Shown in pieces: positions 10,109-24,800 of a stretch of 64,000 nucleotides of DNA. The notes beneath the pieces were generated by a model that saw only the letters and a list, made by a program, of their open reading frames with translations, searched no databases and had not been told where the DNA came from. Within the stretch, counting starts at the first letter, position 1; every line of letters begins with the position of its first letter. A program made the position numbers and the translations under genes. Source of the DNA: Ampelocalamus luodianensis (taxonomy: Eukaryota > Streptophyta > Magnoliopsida > Poales > Poaceae); assembly GCA_036346255.1 (NCBI GenBank), contig CM070617.1, forward strand, positions 24,913,080 through 24,977,079. Reading direction: 5' to 3'.

Positions 10109-12557
10109 TGTAACACCCCAGCTCAACATTGAGCCTGGAATGCTACTAAAATTAAATTAAACTGAGCTAAACTAAGACCAATTACAAAATCTCGACAAAA
10201 CCTCCTTTGTATAGTCGCCTATACCGAGGTTCCAACAATTGATCAAGGCATTTATCAATATAATCATAATCAGTTCATTCAAGCGTAGAATAATATCATA
10301 AACATAACTTTCTATTCTCATTATTACAGTTAACTCAAACTCAAACTATCCATAGCTTCTAATGTAAACATAACATTTAACAATAATTTCATAATCCAAT
10401 TCACTCATGCATAAGGGATAATCATATGAATGTAAGCAAATTAACACTATTCTCACAACCATAATCGTAATCATAAAACAACCATGGGTATTTCTCAATG
10501 ATCTATTTATTCTTATATGAAGCTAAATGACAATTGCTTTAATGTTGTGAGGTAGTGTGCATCCATCATCTATTCCCTCCCATTCATGTCGATCCCGCCA
10601 TTGGTACCTAAAATACATTAAAGCAAGAGTGAGCCCAAAGACTCAAAGCAAGTACCAACAAGGCTATAAACAAGAACACAAACATAGCATTAATGATCCA
10701 CAATAACACAACACTAAACATAGCCTTTTTAACTTATGAAATGCAACCAATGCAATGCTCAAGGATCCTTTATCTTTAACTTTCTCGTGCATTACACCGT
10801 AATGCAGTAAGCAACCGCCGCCGCATTTCCATGCTCGCGGCGCGCACGCACAGGACCAATTGCCCATTACTCCGCAAGTAATGGGGACCTCAAGCCCACA
10901 CCTCGAGTGTGGGGATCTCGCCCGCCACATTCATGACGGGATCTCAGTGGAAACATGCTTGGTCACCGTGACCAAGCCTCAATATGCTCTCAATATGCAC
11001 ATGCTCATCATTTAATCATCATCAAATTACCACAAGACAGTAACAACATAATAATAATAGAGCATGGACATATATGAAGCATCCATCGATCTTAAATCAA
11101 CATCAAGCCAACCATCTCACTATGCTACCACATATCGAGAAGCACACAATCATGACCAATCGAACACAACCACGAATCATACAAATGCACTTGCATTCAC
11201 CAAGATAAATTGGAACTCATCACCATAACATCCATGCATAGCTATTATGAGCACGACACAAACAATCACGGCATACAAGCATAAATATACACAGCCCGAA
11301 TACTTGCCTTAACTGCGAGAGCGGTGGACGCGAAGAGGGTGCTGCCCCGGAACCGCGCTCCCACCTGAACATAAAGGTATCCCAATCTAAGACCAACACG
11401 CTGGACCAAGAGCATAAATAACAACACAATTGATCTCACTAAACTCTCAAGCGCTAACAAAACCTCCAATTTCTAGCGATCGCTTTTGTGCTCACTGAAA
11501 ACAGCCAAATTCTAAAATACATAACTTTCTGCTTAGGAGTCCAATTAAGATGATCTTAGACTCTCTGAAAAGGTAATTGAATTGCCTAAATAAACCTAGT
11601 TGGGGAGCCCTTTGATTCTGCCCTTAACTTCCCTACCAAACCAATCATCAGACAACAGAATTCTCGTCGGGTTCTCTGGACAGTACGCTAAAACCATCAT
11701 AACTTTTGCTACGGAAGTCCAAATCTCGTGTTCTTTATCTCTATGAAAAGGTATGGAAAGTACCTACATTTTTCGTTATATTGAGGTCCTCTGATTTTGA
11801 CTTTAACTAGCAGATTCATCCCACTTTCTACAGACTGTTCAAAACTGACAGAATAACAGAGCAGCGATACTAAAAAATTCATAACTTCCTGACCGTTAAT
11901 CGGATTTGGGTGATCTTGGTGGCCACTGAAAGCTAAGAACATAATCTACAACTCTCTAGGAGATCCAAACTCCTAATTCTGCTTCTAACCACATGAAATC
12001 GGCCGCGCAAGCTACTGGACAAAATTGGACAGAGAACAGAAATTAACCGATCCAATCAACCTATTAGCAATCGCCTCTAATGACCATCCTCAACACAAGA
12101 AACCCGTCGTTACCCTTGACGACGTGCTGGACGACGATGAGCAGGCCCCAAGATGATCCTCCTTCTCCTCTCTTCCTTCTCTTCTCCTCTCTTCTCCCTT
12201 CTCTTCTTTTCTCCTTCTTCTTCCTCCTTGGCCGGCTGCAATGGAGGTTCTTCTTCCTTTGGCCAGCAGCAATGGAGGTGGAGGGGAGGTAGGAGGAGCA
12301 CAAGGGGGTGGAGAAGGTGGGGAAAAGTGGCGCCGAATGGGGAGGAAAGAGGGAGGGGTGAGAGGCGGCTAGGGTTTGGGGGAGTGGCACCCTCCCTTGG
12401 CCGGCCAGCCCCACATGGGCCTAGGCCCAAGCCTGTGCTGCCCACAAAACGCGAAAACCCCTCTCATTTCCTGATTTGGTGTTTTACTAAAAGAACCTCC
12501 TCCCGATTTAATTAATTTCTACCGACTAATCCTTTCGAATAAAATTTAGGTATTACA
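10109..12557 (-). repeat. Gypsy-1 LTR (3' LTR, left copy)
   Basis: 2449 bp, from TGTAACACCCCAGC to GGTATTACA. A polypyrimidine tract (CTTCTCCTCT-type, 12153-12232) is purine-rich on the element's sense strand. ORFs seen here in several frames are composition artefacts. It differs from the right LTR mostly by 1-3 base indels. Confidence 0.85.
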
Positions 12558-12870
12558 TTATACCCTTTAAAAACAAATTCACCCAAATTCTACCTGTCAT
12601 CTACTAGCAAAACAACAAGAACCCCAACTGAAAATGAAGGACTCTCATCGCAACCAAACGTTACCAACTCTGCACTAAAAGAGTCAAATTCGAGAATCAA
12701 GATTTATCACGAAAATCTTTCCACCTTCAAATTAGAAAATTTGCAATTAAACACCACGCCCACCAAAGGAAAATCACTCAATAACCAAATCCATCATTTC
12801 TCATTATTCTTTCCGAATCGATAAGAACCACACATACCAAAGATAAAGCCAAACTCAACTTTGCGAAGAT
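12558..12870 (-). other. Gypsy-1 internal region, 3' part, with polypurine tract
   Basis: 313 bp between the left LTR and the Gypsy-2 insertion. Next to the LTR the minus strand reads TTTTTAAAGGGTATAA, a plausible polypurine tract. About 50 bp in, the sequence becomes similar to Gypsy-2 near 15590-15720, so Gypsy-1 lacks roughly 0.5 kb (the integrase C-terminus and chromodomain) present in Gypsy-2. No ORF. Confidence 0.6.
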
Positions 12871-15020
12871 CAGAACACCCTCACCCAACACCGAGCCCGG
12901 ATGCCACTAAACTACCCTAACTATTAATTTTAACATCAGTTAACAATAAAATTACAACAAGTAATTCATTATCAAAGCTCGTCCACGAGGCACAATATAA
13001 TATGAATAAAGACTTGACCATCATAATTAATTAAACCCTAGAAGCATAGCAAGATAATAATCCAAAATTGGCACAAAACTAAAAGAACAAATTCTTTGGA
13101 ATGAATAAACAAGTTCTAATCAATCATCTAGGATTATTGAATGTCTTTCATGTCCTAATAGAATAAACCATCATGCCAAGGCAAAGATTTCTCATGACAA
13201 GTGATCAAATAACTGAGTGTAAGCAGTGTTCCAAGTGCTAACCCTTCCCAGGAAGCATCGTCAACGATCACCTAAAAATAACAGTAGAGTAAGGGTGAGT
13301 CCACGACTCAGCAAGCACAATAGTAAGCAATGTACATTGCTTAATCAACAATACACAATATCATTATTAACATTAATTGTTCTCTTTTCTTTATTCTCAT
13401 GCTCAATCATTCAATTGTCTCTTTATTCACATACTTCATCATCAACTACCTTTCATTACGTGCATGTCTACACTACATGACCACATGCACTTCTTTTACG
13501 TATACCGGTATAGCATGAGTGTTCACCCGTTGATGACACACTCTCAAGCCCGTCCTCCTCAAGGATCGGGGACCTCCTCCACTCCCGTGGAGTCGTGATC
13601 AACATGATCACTTTCTCATATGCAATGATGCTTATGAATGCACAATTATTCATAGTTTCATCCACATTACCATTGTCCAACAATATTATATCCAACAATA
13701 AGGAATAAATAATGACCATTAACATTACTTGCAATTAAATAAGTAAAAATACAGCAATTTAAAGGTAATAAATGGTAAAGCATACAGTGATCAACCAATG
13801 ACCACCGTCTACCATGTACTTGCCTCTTATCCTTGTGACGCTGAAGAGCGAAACGGCGGCAACGCACACGAGACCACACTCCCTGGACAAACAATCAAAA
13901 ACGCATCTCAAAATCATACATTACAACACCTACACTTTATTCTAACCGTAATCGCATGCCTGCGTCAAACCGACCTTTTTACCTCAAAACTACTAGACAC
14001 ACTACCCGCTGTCGCAGCACTAAAATTATCATAACTTCTGTTCTTCCCAAAATTATGTTCTTGGGCTCTCTGGAACACTTAAAAAATTATCTACAACATT
14101 CATGTTTACCAAATTCCCGGATTAACTCACCTACTATTTTTAATCTACTAATTACTACAGACTGTCAACACACGACAAACCCTACTGACAAATAGAACTA
14201 TAAAATTCATATCTCACGATTTATGCATCGGGTTGACATGAATAAAAATTCTACCGAAAGCTATCAAAATTCTCTACAACTCTCTAGTATATGAAATTCT
14301 CAAATTATGCTTCTATACTACCCGTAAAAAAAGTACAACAGTACTGCAGACTAACCCGATCTACTAATTGTTTCCCTAACGAACACTTGCTACTTCCCCT
14401 CTAATCTAGACTCTAATCGCTACTAAAATAATTAGAAAACAGAGAGGAAAAACTAGATCCTTACCACGTGACGGACGCCAAAACTCTGATATAATCCTCG
14501 CTTTTCCCTTCCCTTCTCCCTCCTAATCTTTTCTTGCTCTTTACATTGTCAGCACAGAAAATCGGTAGCAACACAAGCCAATCTCTCTCCATCCCATCTA
14601 ATGCATGCAAGATCACGGCATCACAATCCTTACGTAAATGTTGCTTCATTTTCTCTCTCTCTCTCTCGGTGGCATAGGAAAAAAGATAGGGCACATGCAG
14701 AGCAACTGCTAGCGAAAGCTACATGCAGCATGCATCGGCAGAAATTGCTTGTGGGCGGCAGGAGAGAGGATGCTGCGGCTGGGGATGGACAATGATCGTA
14801 TGGCCGCAAGGGCATGCAGCGCAGAAGTAGAAGCCGCAGTATTTGGGCTGCTTTGGCGTGGTGAGGGCGTGGTGCGTAGGTACTTCTTAAGGGCATCCGT
14901 CCCTCCTCTTGGGCCGTGGGCCGAAGGCCCACCTCTATTTTTCTCTCTAATATCTGAATTAATTCTTTAATTATTTTACCTAATTTGTTATGTACTCAAA
15001 TGATTAAACGGGATATTACA
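12871..15020 (-). repeat. Gypsy-2 LTR (3' LTR, left copy)
   Basis: 2150 bp ending GGATATTACA. It starts CAGAACACC where the right copy has TGTAACACC, one of several CAG/TG-type differences. Includes a short CTCTCTCT run at 14651-14667. Confidence 0.85.
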
Positions 15021-15641
15021 TTCTACTCCCCTTAAACAGAATTCGACCCCGAATTCTTCTCGTCGTTCTACTTGAAAGAACAACCCCAACTGAAATAGAC
15101 AACAAATTACGCGTATCCGACTTGAAAAATTCTGAACACTGCTCACGCATGCGAGACTCCAACTCCCAAGTCGCCTCTCGCTCGGACTGATGTGACCACA
15201 ACACCTTAACGTATACTAACGTCTTGTGCCTCAACACTTGCTCCGACTTCTCCAAAATACGCATCGGATGGGACTCAGAGTTACGGTTTTACTCGTTGGT
15301 CAACGGCTGTAACAAAACCTCAACCTTCGAATATCTCAAGTACTCCCCCAACAACCGGTATACCCCACGCCTGAACTCGAGATGGTCCTAGCGATATGCT
15401 ATCTTCCCAAAATCCCCACCGCTTTCAGAAACAAACCGATGTACCTTTGGCCAACCTTCACTTTGGTACCCAACCAAACAAGCTGCACAATCAACACGGA
15501 ACTCCGGTTCCCTCTCTCAAAATCAATCACTTCACCTTTGCAAGGAACATCTCCTTTAACAAGAGACGCACAAACAACTCGCATTAAACCAATCCTCTTA
15601 CAAAAAGAACCCAACTGAAAAACGAAGGATTCCCATCGCAA
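15021..15641 (-). pseudogene. Gypsy-2 integrase C-terminus and chromodomain
   Basis: On the minus strand, 15641-15399 reads ...KVKVGQRYIGLFLKAVGILG, the 'KL.pRYIGPf.I..rVG' segment that closes gypsy integrases. 15264-15118 then reads RILEKSEQVLRHKTLVYVKV followed by LWSHQSEREATWELESRM, the chromodomain signature (V.WS.....ATWE). A stop follows near the polypurine tract. The chromodomain places Gypsy-2 in the chromovirus lineage (Tekay/Del-like by the LTR and primer site, less sure). The intervening frame is shifted, so no protein would be made. Confidence 0.75.
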
Positions 15642-18600
15642 CCACGCATTACCAACTCCCCTCCAAAAGAGTTAAATCCAAAATCGAAGTATCATCTTGA
15701 AAACATTTTCCACCTCCCAAGTAGGTCGTTTGTAAATAAACCACATTAGCCAAATGCGAAAATCACTCGAATGCCCAAAACAACCATTTTTTTCCTTAAC
15801 CAGAAAAAGACTACGCACCAACATAAAACAACTTAATTTGCAACTAGCATTCGCCATAAACACAAAGCTCAAACAAGATCCAAGAGAGTACTTCACTACT
15901 CGAGAAACCACCCTTTTTCCTCGATCTTCATTTTAGGAATAAACATTCTCTCAAGTCATAGGAGTCCAAATCATCACCCTAACTCATTCCTCTTAGCTGG
16001 CAAACTCAAAGCGATGCTCAACCCAAGAGCAACAACCACACCCATCTGGAGAGACTCTACTAACACAAAAGATACTCTAGTCCACTCCCATACCAAAGGA
16101 ATTATTTTGACAAATAATTCCGAATGCACCTCAATATAGAATTCACCTAGAATCTCCCCAACCTCAATTCTCTAAGGTTAAACACCTTAAAATATTTGGT
16201 ACACACATTTACCACAACCAAAAGAATCCTATCAGACATCACCACAACTCTCGGAACCCAACTTGTTTGTTTGTTTGTTTTTCCACCCAACCATGGGCAA
16301 CCAAGATGCTAGCATAAAAAATGCAAAGCCCAAATTCAACTTCCAAGACTCCAACAATGAACTCTAATATACTTGATAGGAAATCCTCATATTCGATGTC
16401 TAAAATTCCCACGATCCAAACAATATCCTTAATCAATAATATCTGCAATCATCACTAATCAATTGACTGCCCAAAATGATTAACTTCACTAATCTTGGAC
16501 CCTCACTAAACCACACTATTCAATTTCACCTATACAACATTGCAAATTACACAATCGCAATATCCTAACTATTTGATAATTCCAATATATTTAACCAACA
16601 TGAACAAATGTTCTTGGATCATTATTCGCCATATGTTCTACTAGTTGTAACAATATAATTAGTTTTGCTTCAACGACCATCATTCCTTTTTTGGATCCAA
16701 TTCTCTACAAGATTTATATCACAAATTCAATTCATCCTCCAATGCTCCTCAAATAACTTGCAACCCAAAGTCTCACAACATTATATACTTGACCACTACT
16801 AACCAGTTACCACTATGTACTCTTTAAGGTTTTGTAAAACAAATCGATTATTCTTTTCTTTTTCAAAAGAAGAGGCAAATAAAACCAATTTTTAGTATAA
16901 GAAAAACGTCTACCCTTAGTAGTAGACCCAAGACCAAGAGAAATAGTCAAATAACCATGATCTCGGAAAAACAAAAGATGAGACCACAATTGAGGGCACA
17001 TGTCCTACGAGAAGAAATTTCAAACCTCAACGAATAAGAATAAAACATTGCTATTGAAACTCAAGAATCCCTTAAGCGGCAACAACTGAAAAGTCAAACG
17101 CACTTTAATAAATTGCAAGCTACAAAACTTAATCCAAACCTTAAATACTTATACTACACTCTTTCCTTTAACAAAGAAAATAATTTTCTTTGATTACAAC
17201 ATCACTTTGCCAACTCAAACCAGAAGAGATTTTAAGACCAAAACACATGAATCACTCAAGAACCAAAAGAACTTTCCAACATGTCACTATGCTCAAACCT
17301 ATTTCAGCTACCACATAAATCATGAACTCCAAAAGATCACGAATGCAAAGCTCGAAACATTCCATTTGAGTGACACCACGAAATACGATCAAACTCACTC
17401 TCTTTCTATAAGAATCAACTACACCTCACAAGTCACAATCCCTTGTGGACAATCTTAGTAATATCAAGAACAATACACCCTTAACCAGAATCGTTATAGT
17501 CTACTCTTCCACTATAAAGCTCTCAAAAACTCATCAGATTGTTTCATACTAATTTATCATCCCATCCTCAAATTGAGAGTCCACCAAAACTTTACAACCT
17601 CACTACAACAACCACTTTATTCTAGAGGTGATCTACTACACAACTTAAAATGTTTTACCAAAACCCTTCCATCAAGGACATGCAATCATCTGACAACTCC
17701 ACAATCATGTAAACATAAGCCACCTAGTAAATCCCATCAGTTCAACTCTTAGTGATGCTCAACACCAAACTTCAACACACGATAATTGCACTGCAACGAT
17801 CGTTGTTATCGACTGGTTTCATCATGAAATCTAGTTGCTACCTACTTCTCTTTGCAAATCACATGAATATTTATAAACACATATTCAACTGTTCCTCCTC
17901 ATGTTCAGATTTTGGTGCAAAATCCCAATAAAACTTCCAGAATCGTAGCCTTCCATCGATCAAAAGTCTCAACGCCGGTACAACCAAATTCATCCAATCA
18001 TTCTTGCTAGAATAACTATCCAGAACCTCTCCCCATAAATTCTAGATCCACCAATATTAAATCCCTCCGATCTTTTGTACACAATTCTAACAATTAATCA
18101 TAGTAAGGAATATGTAAATCTAGCAACTATATATGATCACCAAGTATCTACAGATAAGATAACTCCAAGATTAATCTCCACTAAAACAATAATCTAGCAT
18201 CTCCCCAACTTTTCCTTTACACACAGTTAGATTAATCCATTGAGACCAAATAATCCAACAAGTTTAGCAAACTAAATAATTTTAATAATCAAACCAATTC
18301 ATCAATGTCTCACACTTCTTAGTAACTCCTGGATTCCTAGTAGGTAAGGACATACCCTTAATCAGAGTTCATCTTGTAACTACTCCAAGATAACATCAAA
18401 TTAATCAACCTCACTTCCAGAGATGTTAGTTAAGATTAATTATGCTCTACGCTACTGACCCAACTTGACATCCCATACAATACCAATTATCTTCTACGCT
18501 TACAACCTCCCACTTAACACAATAAAACATTACAAAAGAGTTTTGACACTTTCTTTCCCAAAGAAGATGCACTAAACTTCAACACTCTAACTACTCCAAA

Positions 18601-19303
18601 AGAAATACGTAGAGTCAAAACATTCTTCAAAGACATTTGTAAAAGATAATTTTCATTATCCAAAATACCAAACGAATAAAAGAGTCACCAGTCCCAACAA
18701 GAAAGGTAGAGCCCCCATGAAAAGATCAATTGCCAATTTACAACTCTCACAAGAAGCAAAAACAATGCAATAGTCCTAAGAACAAATAATCGCTTAATGG
18801 AACCAATAAAGACTAATCGAAACCCATCAACTGCACTATAACCACTAACCCAAGAAAATTCATCAACCACAATTGCAACAAGAATAACCAATGCAAACTC
18901 AAGGAAGACAACAACCTTCCCAAAGAAACCCATCCTCAACACCTTTAACTAGTTTACCCGAGGTAAACACATCACTATTCCCATACCACGAACTGTGGTA
19001 CAGCCTGACCATGCCCATGGCCACAGCCACAACCTCTACCACTCGACATCGACTACCAACCATAATCAACAACCCACAATATATTCAAACAACCAACATC
19101 AACTCATACATCAATAATACAACATATCAAAAGTGTAAAAGCAATATTCGTCCCATACCCATCCTACTGTGCACTAGTGTATCAATTTTTTTTAAGTTAA
19201 TTAACCATTAGCAAATTTTAGTTGATTTTACTAGTCCTAAAACAAATTTTAGCAATTTTAGGTTACCTAAGTTGTAAATCTATTCACCACGGACCTAAAG
19301 CCC
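15642..19303 (-). other. Gypsy-2 internal region, decayed gag-pol
   Basis: No frame longer than about 110 codons, and none with a recognisable RT, RNase H or protease core. Near 18980-19060 the minus strand is rich in Arg/Val/Gly codons like the start of gypsy gag proteins. Short similarities to Gypsy-1 (17275-17500 against 22770-22930) show a common ancestor. Otherwise nothing interpretable. Confidence 0.55.
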
Positions 19304-19317
19304 GCTCTGATACCAAC

Positions 19318-21449
19318 TGTAACACCCCAGCCCAACACTGAGCCTGGGATGCCACTAAACTACCCTAACTATTAATTTTAACATCAGTTAACAATAAAAT
19401 TACAACAAGTAATTCATTATCAAAGCTCGTCCACGAGGCACAATATAATATGAATAAAGACTTGACCATCATAATTAATTAAACCCTAGAAGCATAGCAA
19501 GATAATAATCCAAAATTGGCACAAAACTAAAAGAACAAATTCTTTGGAATGAATAAACAAGTTCTAATCAATCATCTAGGATTATTGAATGTCTTTCATG
19601 TCCTAATAGAATAAACCATCATGCCAAGGCAAAGATTTCTCATGACAAGTGATCAAATAACCGAGTGTAAGTGTTCCAAGTGCTAACCCTTCCCGAGAAG
19701 CATCGTCAACGATCACCTAAAAATAACAGTAGAGTAAGGGTGAGTCCACGACTCAGCAAGCACAATAGTAAGCAATGTACATTGCTTAATCAACAATACA
19801 CAATATCATTATTAACATTAATTGTTCTCTTTTCTTTATTCCCATGCTCAATCATTCAATTGTCTCTTTATTCACATACTTCATCATCAACTACCTTTCA
19901 TTACGTGCATGTCTACACTACATGACCACATGCACTTCTTTTACGATATCGGTATAGCATGAGTGTTCACCCGTTGATGACACTCTCAAGCCCGTCCTCC
20001 TCAAGGATCGGGACCTCCTCCACTCCGGAGTCGTGATCAACATGATCACTTTCTCATATGCAATGATGCTTATGAATGCACAATTATTCATAGTTTCATC
20101 CACATTACCATTGTCCAACAATATTATATCCAACAATAAGGAATAAATAATGACCATTAACATTACTTGCAATTAAATAAGTAAAAATACAGCAATTTAA
20201 AGGTAATAAATGGTAAAGCATACGTTGATCAACCAATGACCACCGTCTACCATGTACTTGCCTCTTATCCTTGTGACGTCAAGAGCGAAACGCGCAACGC
20301 ACACGAGACCACACTCCCTGGACAAACAATCAAAAACGCATCTCAAAATCATACATTACAACACCTACACTTTATTCTAACCGAATCGCATGCTCGCGCT
20401 AAACCGACCTTTTACCTCAAAACTACTAGACACACTACCACGTCGCAAAGACTAAAATTATCATAACTTCGCTCTTCCCAAAATTATGTTCTTGGGCTCG
20501 AACACTTAAAAATTATCTACAACATTCATGTTTACCAAATTCCCGGATTAACTCACCTACTATTTTTAATCTACTAATTACTACAGACTGTCAACACACG
20601 ACAAACCCTACCGGACAGCAGAACTATAAAATTCATATCTCACGATTTATGCATCGGGTTGACATGAATAAAAATTCTACCGAAAGCTATCAAAATTCTC
20701 TACAACTCTCTAGTATATGAAATTCTCAAATTATGCTTCTATACTACCCGTAAAAAAAGTACACAAAGATCGCAGACTAACCCGATCTACTAATTGTTTC
20801 CCTAACGAACACTTGCTACTTCCCCTCTAATCTAGACTCTAATCGCTACTAAAATAATTAGAAAACAGAGAGGAAAAACTAGATCCTTACCACGTGACGG
20901 ACGCCAAAACTCTGATATAATCCTCGCTTTTCCTTCCCTTCCCTCCTAATCTTTTCTTGCTCTTTACATTGTCAAGACGTAAAATCGGTAGAGTAACACA
21001 AGCCAATCTCTCTCCATCCCATCTAATGCATGCAAGATCACGGATCACAATCCTTACGTAAATGTTGCTTCATTTTCTCTCTCTCTCTCTCGGTGGCATA
21101 GGAAAAAAGATAGGGCACATGCAGAGCAACTGCTAGCGAAAGCTACATGCAGCATGCATCGGCAGAAATTGCTTGTGGGCGGCAGGAGAGAGGATGCCGC
21201 CGGGATGGACAATGATCGTGTGGCCGCTGCAAGGGCATGCAGGCGCAGAAGGTAGAAGCTGCGCAGGTATTTGGGCTGCTGGAGGCGGCTGAGGGCAGGG
21301 TGCGGTAGGTACTTCTTAAGGGCATCCGTCCCTCCTCTTGGGCCGTGGGCCGAAGGCCCACCTCTATTTTTCTCTCTAATATCTGAATTAATTCTTTAAT
21401 TATTTTACCTAATTTGTTATGTACTCAAATGATTAAACGGGATATTACA
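19318..21449 (-). repeat. Gypsy-2 LTR (5' LTR, right copy)
   Basis: 2132 bp from TGTAACACC to GGATATTACA, paired with 12871-15020. This is the promoter-bearing LTR in element orientation. The primer-binding site complement (19304-19317) adjoins it on the left. Confidence 0.88.
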
Positions 21450-24400
21450 AAGACAATGGTCAACAGCATAGAACTTAAACGAAAATCAGGAAAGCGTTTC
21501 ACTTCTTGAGGACACATCAATTTATGCTTTCTCTTTAAGACCAAAATTTCAAGTTATGCAATCCCAATCATCGCACAACACTAACTTGTTACTATTAACT
21601 TGGCGATCTCAACGCCAAACCCAAATCAAAACACCTTGTCAACACCTTTGAAAAGGGACTCAAGATCTCACAAAACATTCTCTAACCGAATTTCTTTATC
21701 GACATAATTACTTTGATAGATAACTTCGATGCATCCCAAAATGGATCTTCACACGTAATCACGTTACCTCAATCCTCAAGAATGGACAACTCGAATTCAC
21801 ATCACATATTCTCATGTATTTCATAAAAATATTTCTATCAATGACCATCTCACTGCTCAAATCCACCCTTATACTACTTTTCACATTATCAATGGGCTTC
21901 AAAGTTCTAGCACAACAATGCAAAGCCCAAATTTAACCTCCAAGACTCTTGCAACGAAATTCTCATATTAATTCCTATAAACCCACAATTCCAACATACT
22001 CACTCATTAAAATCATCATGAAAATATTTTCTTGACCGATTAACCATTACAAGGATTATAACTCTCTAAGATTACACATGTAGAGCCAAATCACTCTTGA
22101 CATTTCTCAACATTTTCCATTATCCCATTAATTGACATGACGATTCGATTACTTTATAATCACACTCTCATTAAACCACATCATCAAGTTTAACTCTCAT
22201 AGCCTCGCAATACTACCAAATTGTGATACTCTAATAAATTGATCCAGATTTCCATATTTGCTAATTCTAATGCTCGGTCAAAAAGAACACCAAATCTTGG
22301 ACTACATCTCGCTATAGGTCCTACTAGTTGCGACATAACTAAATCATAGCTCTAAAGACAAATATTTTTAACTCAAATCCTCTCCAAGGATTATTCTAAT
22401 AAATCGATTTATTACTCCGTGCCTCTCGACAACCCGACATCTAAGGGTTCACCAAACCATCTACTAGTCCACCACTGTCTAGATGCCAAAACACTACTTA
22501 CGAGACTTTACATACAGATCGCTTAACCCTTTCTTGGAAGAAGAGGCAAATAGAAATAAATCTCAGCACAAAGGAAAACGTTACCACTTACAGTGAGTTA
22601 CAAGATCAAGAGAAACAATCGATAAAGCTGTTCTCGAAACCAAAAGATATGATCAATAGTTGAGGGCGACTTCCCACAATCGAGAATAACAAACCTCGAC
22701 GAGAATAAAACACCGCTTTTAGAATTAGGAAAACTCTTAAAACCCAAATCACAGTACCACTAAGGAACCAAATAAATCTTTCAACATGTCACTTTGCTCA
22801 AACAAACTCACCACCACATAACTCATGTCGCAACTTCTTGCAGATAATCTTACTAACATCAAGAATAATATACTCTACACACGAATCTTTATCATCAACT
22901 ATTCCATTAGAAAGCCCCAAAGTTTCACCAAAAGTTCCCATACTATCCTTTCATCCCATCTTCAAAACGAGTGTATACCAAAACCATACAACATCAATAC
23001 ATCAACCTCTTAAACTTAGAAGGGTCTACTAAACAATTGAAAAGCTCCTACCATAACCCTTTCATCAAGGTCACATTATCAACCATTTAATTCACAATTA
23101 GATGAGCATAAGCCTCCTATTACATCATATCATTGCAACTTTTTAGTAATGCTCAACACCAAACTTTAGCACACAATAGTTGTACTCCAACCATTATCAT
23201 ATCGACTAGTTTCATTATGAGATCTAGTTGCTACCTATTTTCCTCTCCAAATCACATAAGTATTTACAAGCACATACTCAATTAATCAACATCCGCGAGC
23301 GATCCACCCTTTATACAAAACATTCAATATTATCATCATAATCCCTTCATCGACAATCACATTAGTAATGTAATAATACACTCTTAGTGAGACTCATCAT
23401 AGCCTCTTATCCCATCATAAATTTCTCCAAAAGAAACACAAGCCAAAAAGGTTGAAACAAACCTATTTTAACTAGTTCATACTATCAAATGATACTTTCG
23501 CAGCACACTATCGAGGCCACTTACTCATTCATCCACTCAACCATTAGTGTTACTCACACCGCTCCAACTGTCATTAACATTTGTCAATTGTATGTATCAT
23601 GTACACAAATAGGGTCCTACTTCGCTTGTAGTCACATAACCATCTATAAACACAAAGTCAACATTTAATAATCTTATCGCTCAGATAACAGGTTTCACAA
23701 CATGCTACCTCAACGCTCGTCTAATCTAATATACACGTTTCAATCTAGCAATTATGTAAGATCATCAAGTAACTAGTTTACTAAAATTTCCAACTGATAT
23801 CCTCTAAAGCATCGCTCAAACACATTCTTAACATAACCATCACTAATGAGGAAGCTAATCCATAGAGATACATTACTCCATGCTATCCAATAAATCTACC
23901 GATTCCACAATCCTAACGATCGCACTAATTCATCAAAATACCACACCTCTTAATAACTCTATTGATTCCAACTAATTATTGTCGTACTCATAGTCACAAC
24001 TCATCAAGAACCACCAAAGGACAACCTCCACTTATTCAACTTTCTTTGATAAGGACCTTAGTTAAGATCGATCATGCACACACCGCGGACTCAACTTGAA
24101 ACTCATAGCACAACCATTAATCTTCAACGCTCAAAATACCCAAGAGTGATACGTTGAGTCAAAGCCTTCATGAACTAAAGGACTTGCAAAAGGAAACTTT
24201 CATTAACTAAAACATCAAGCTTAATAAATAGGTCAAGCTTTCCAATAAGAAAACAAAACCAACACTACAAAAGTCAATCTTGACAATTAGCAAAGTTCAC
24301 CAATCACGAGAATAACTCAACGGTTGGGAAAAACAATAATTGATTTACTGGGCAAATTAAGCCAAAGGAAACACTCCAAACATTTCAAAGAAACTCATCA

Positions 24401-24800
24401 ATCGCAAACCGGTTAAGAGTTGACCAAATTCAAATTCGTGGAAGAGAGCAACTCTTCTAAAGATTCTCGCCATCGACACTGCATTTCAAGATATTCTGCA
24501 GCACTTCTCTATACCCACTCCACTAACGGTGGTGTAACTCGGTAAAGCCTGTGGTCACAACCACGACCTTAACCTCTCAACAACGACTAATCCCACTCAT
24601 AATAATCATAATAATTAATTAATAAGCAGCCAAACTCAATTCATATCAAGAATAATCAAAACGATATAACGAACGTAAATGCAAAGATTGACCCATCCCC
24701 ATCCCATCAGTGCTCAAGTGTGTCAAACTTTTAAGTTGATTAACATTAGCAAATTTTTTTATATCTAGTCACCACGGACCTACACTCGCTCGATACCAAT
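21450..24800 (-). other. Gypsy-1 internal region, main part (decayed)
   Basis: 3.35 kb between Gypsy-2 and the right LTR of Gypsy-1. No ORF above about 65 codons. Near 24540-24575 the minus strand has the Gly/Arg/Val-rich composition of a gag start, close to the degraded primer-binding site (24787-24799), which supports orientation. No protease, RT or integrase motif could be read. Confidence 0.6.

Larger units (their letters stand above)
12871..21449 (-). mobile_element. Gypsy-2: chromovirus-type LTR retrotransposon nested in Gypsy-1
   Basis: LTRs 12871-15020 and 19318-21449 (about 2.14 kb), flanked by AAGAT (12866-12870) and AAGAC (21450-21454), a one-mismatch TSD. The sequence just left of the right LTR, GCTCTGATACCAAC at 19304-19317, is the complement of a tRNA-Met primer-binding site. 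Beyond the left LTR, the complement of TTCTACTCCCCTTAA (15021-15035) is a polypurine tract. Both place the element on the minus strand. The internal region is only 4.3 kb, short for a chromovirus, and carries no long ORF, so it is a decayed or deleted copy. Confidence 0.88.

Noticed and set aside
12064..12515. Overlapping ORFs of 60-120 codons on both strands, repeated at 26756-27183
   Set aside because: They arise from the polypyrimidine/purine tract of the Gypsy-1 LTR, are low complexity (Ser/Leu/Pro or Arg/Glu/Lys runs), and differ in frame between the two LTR copies.
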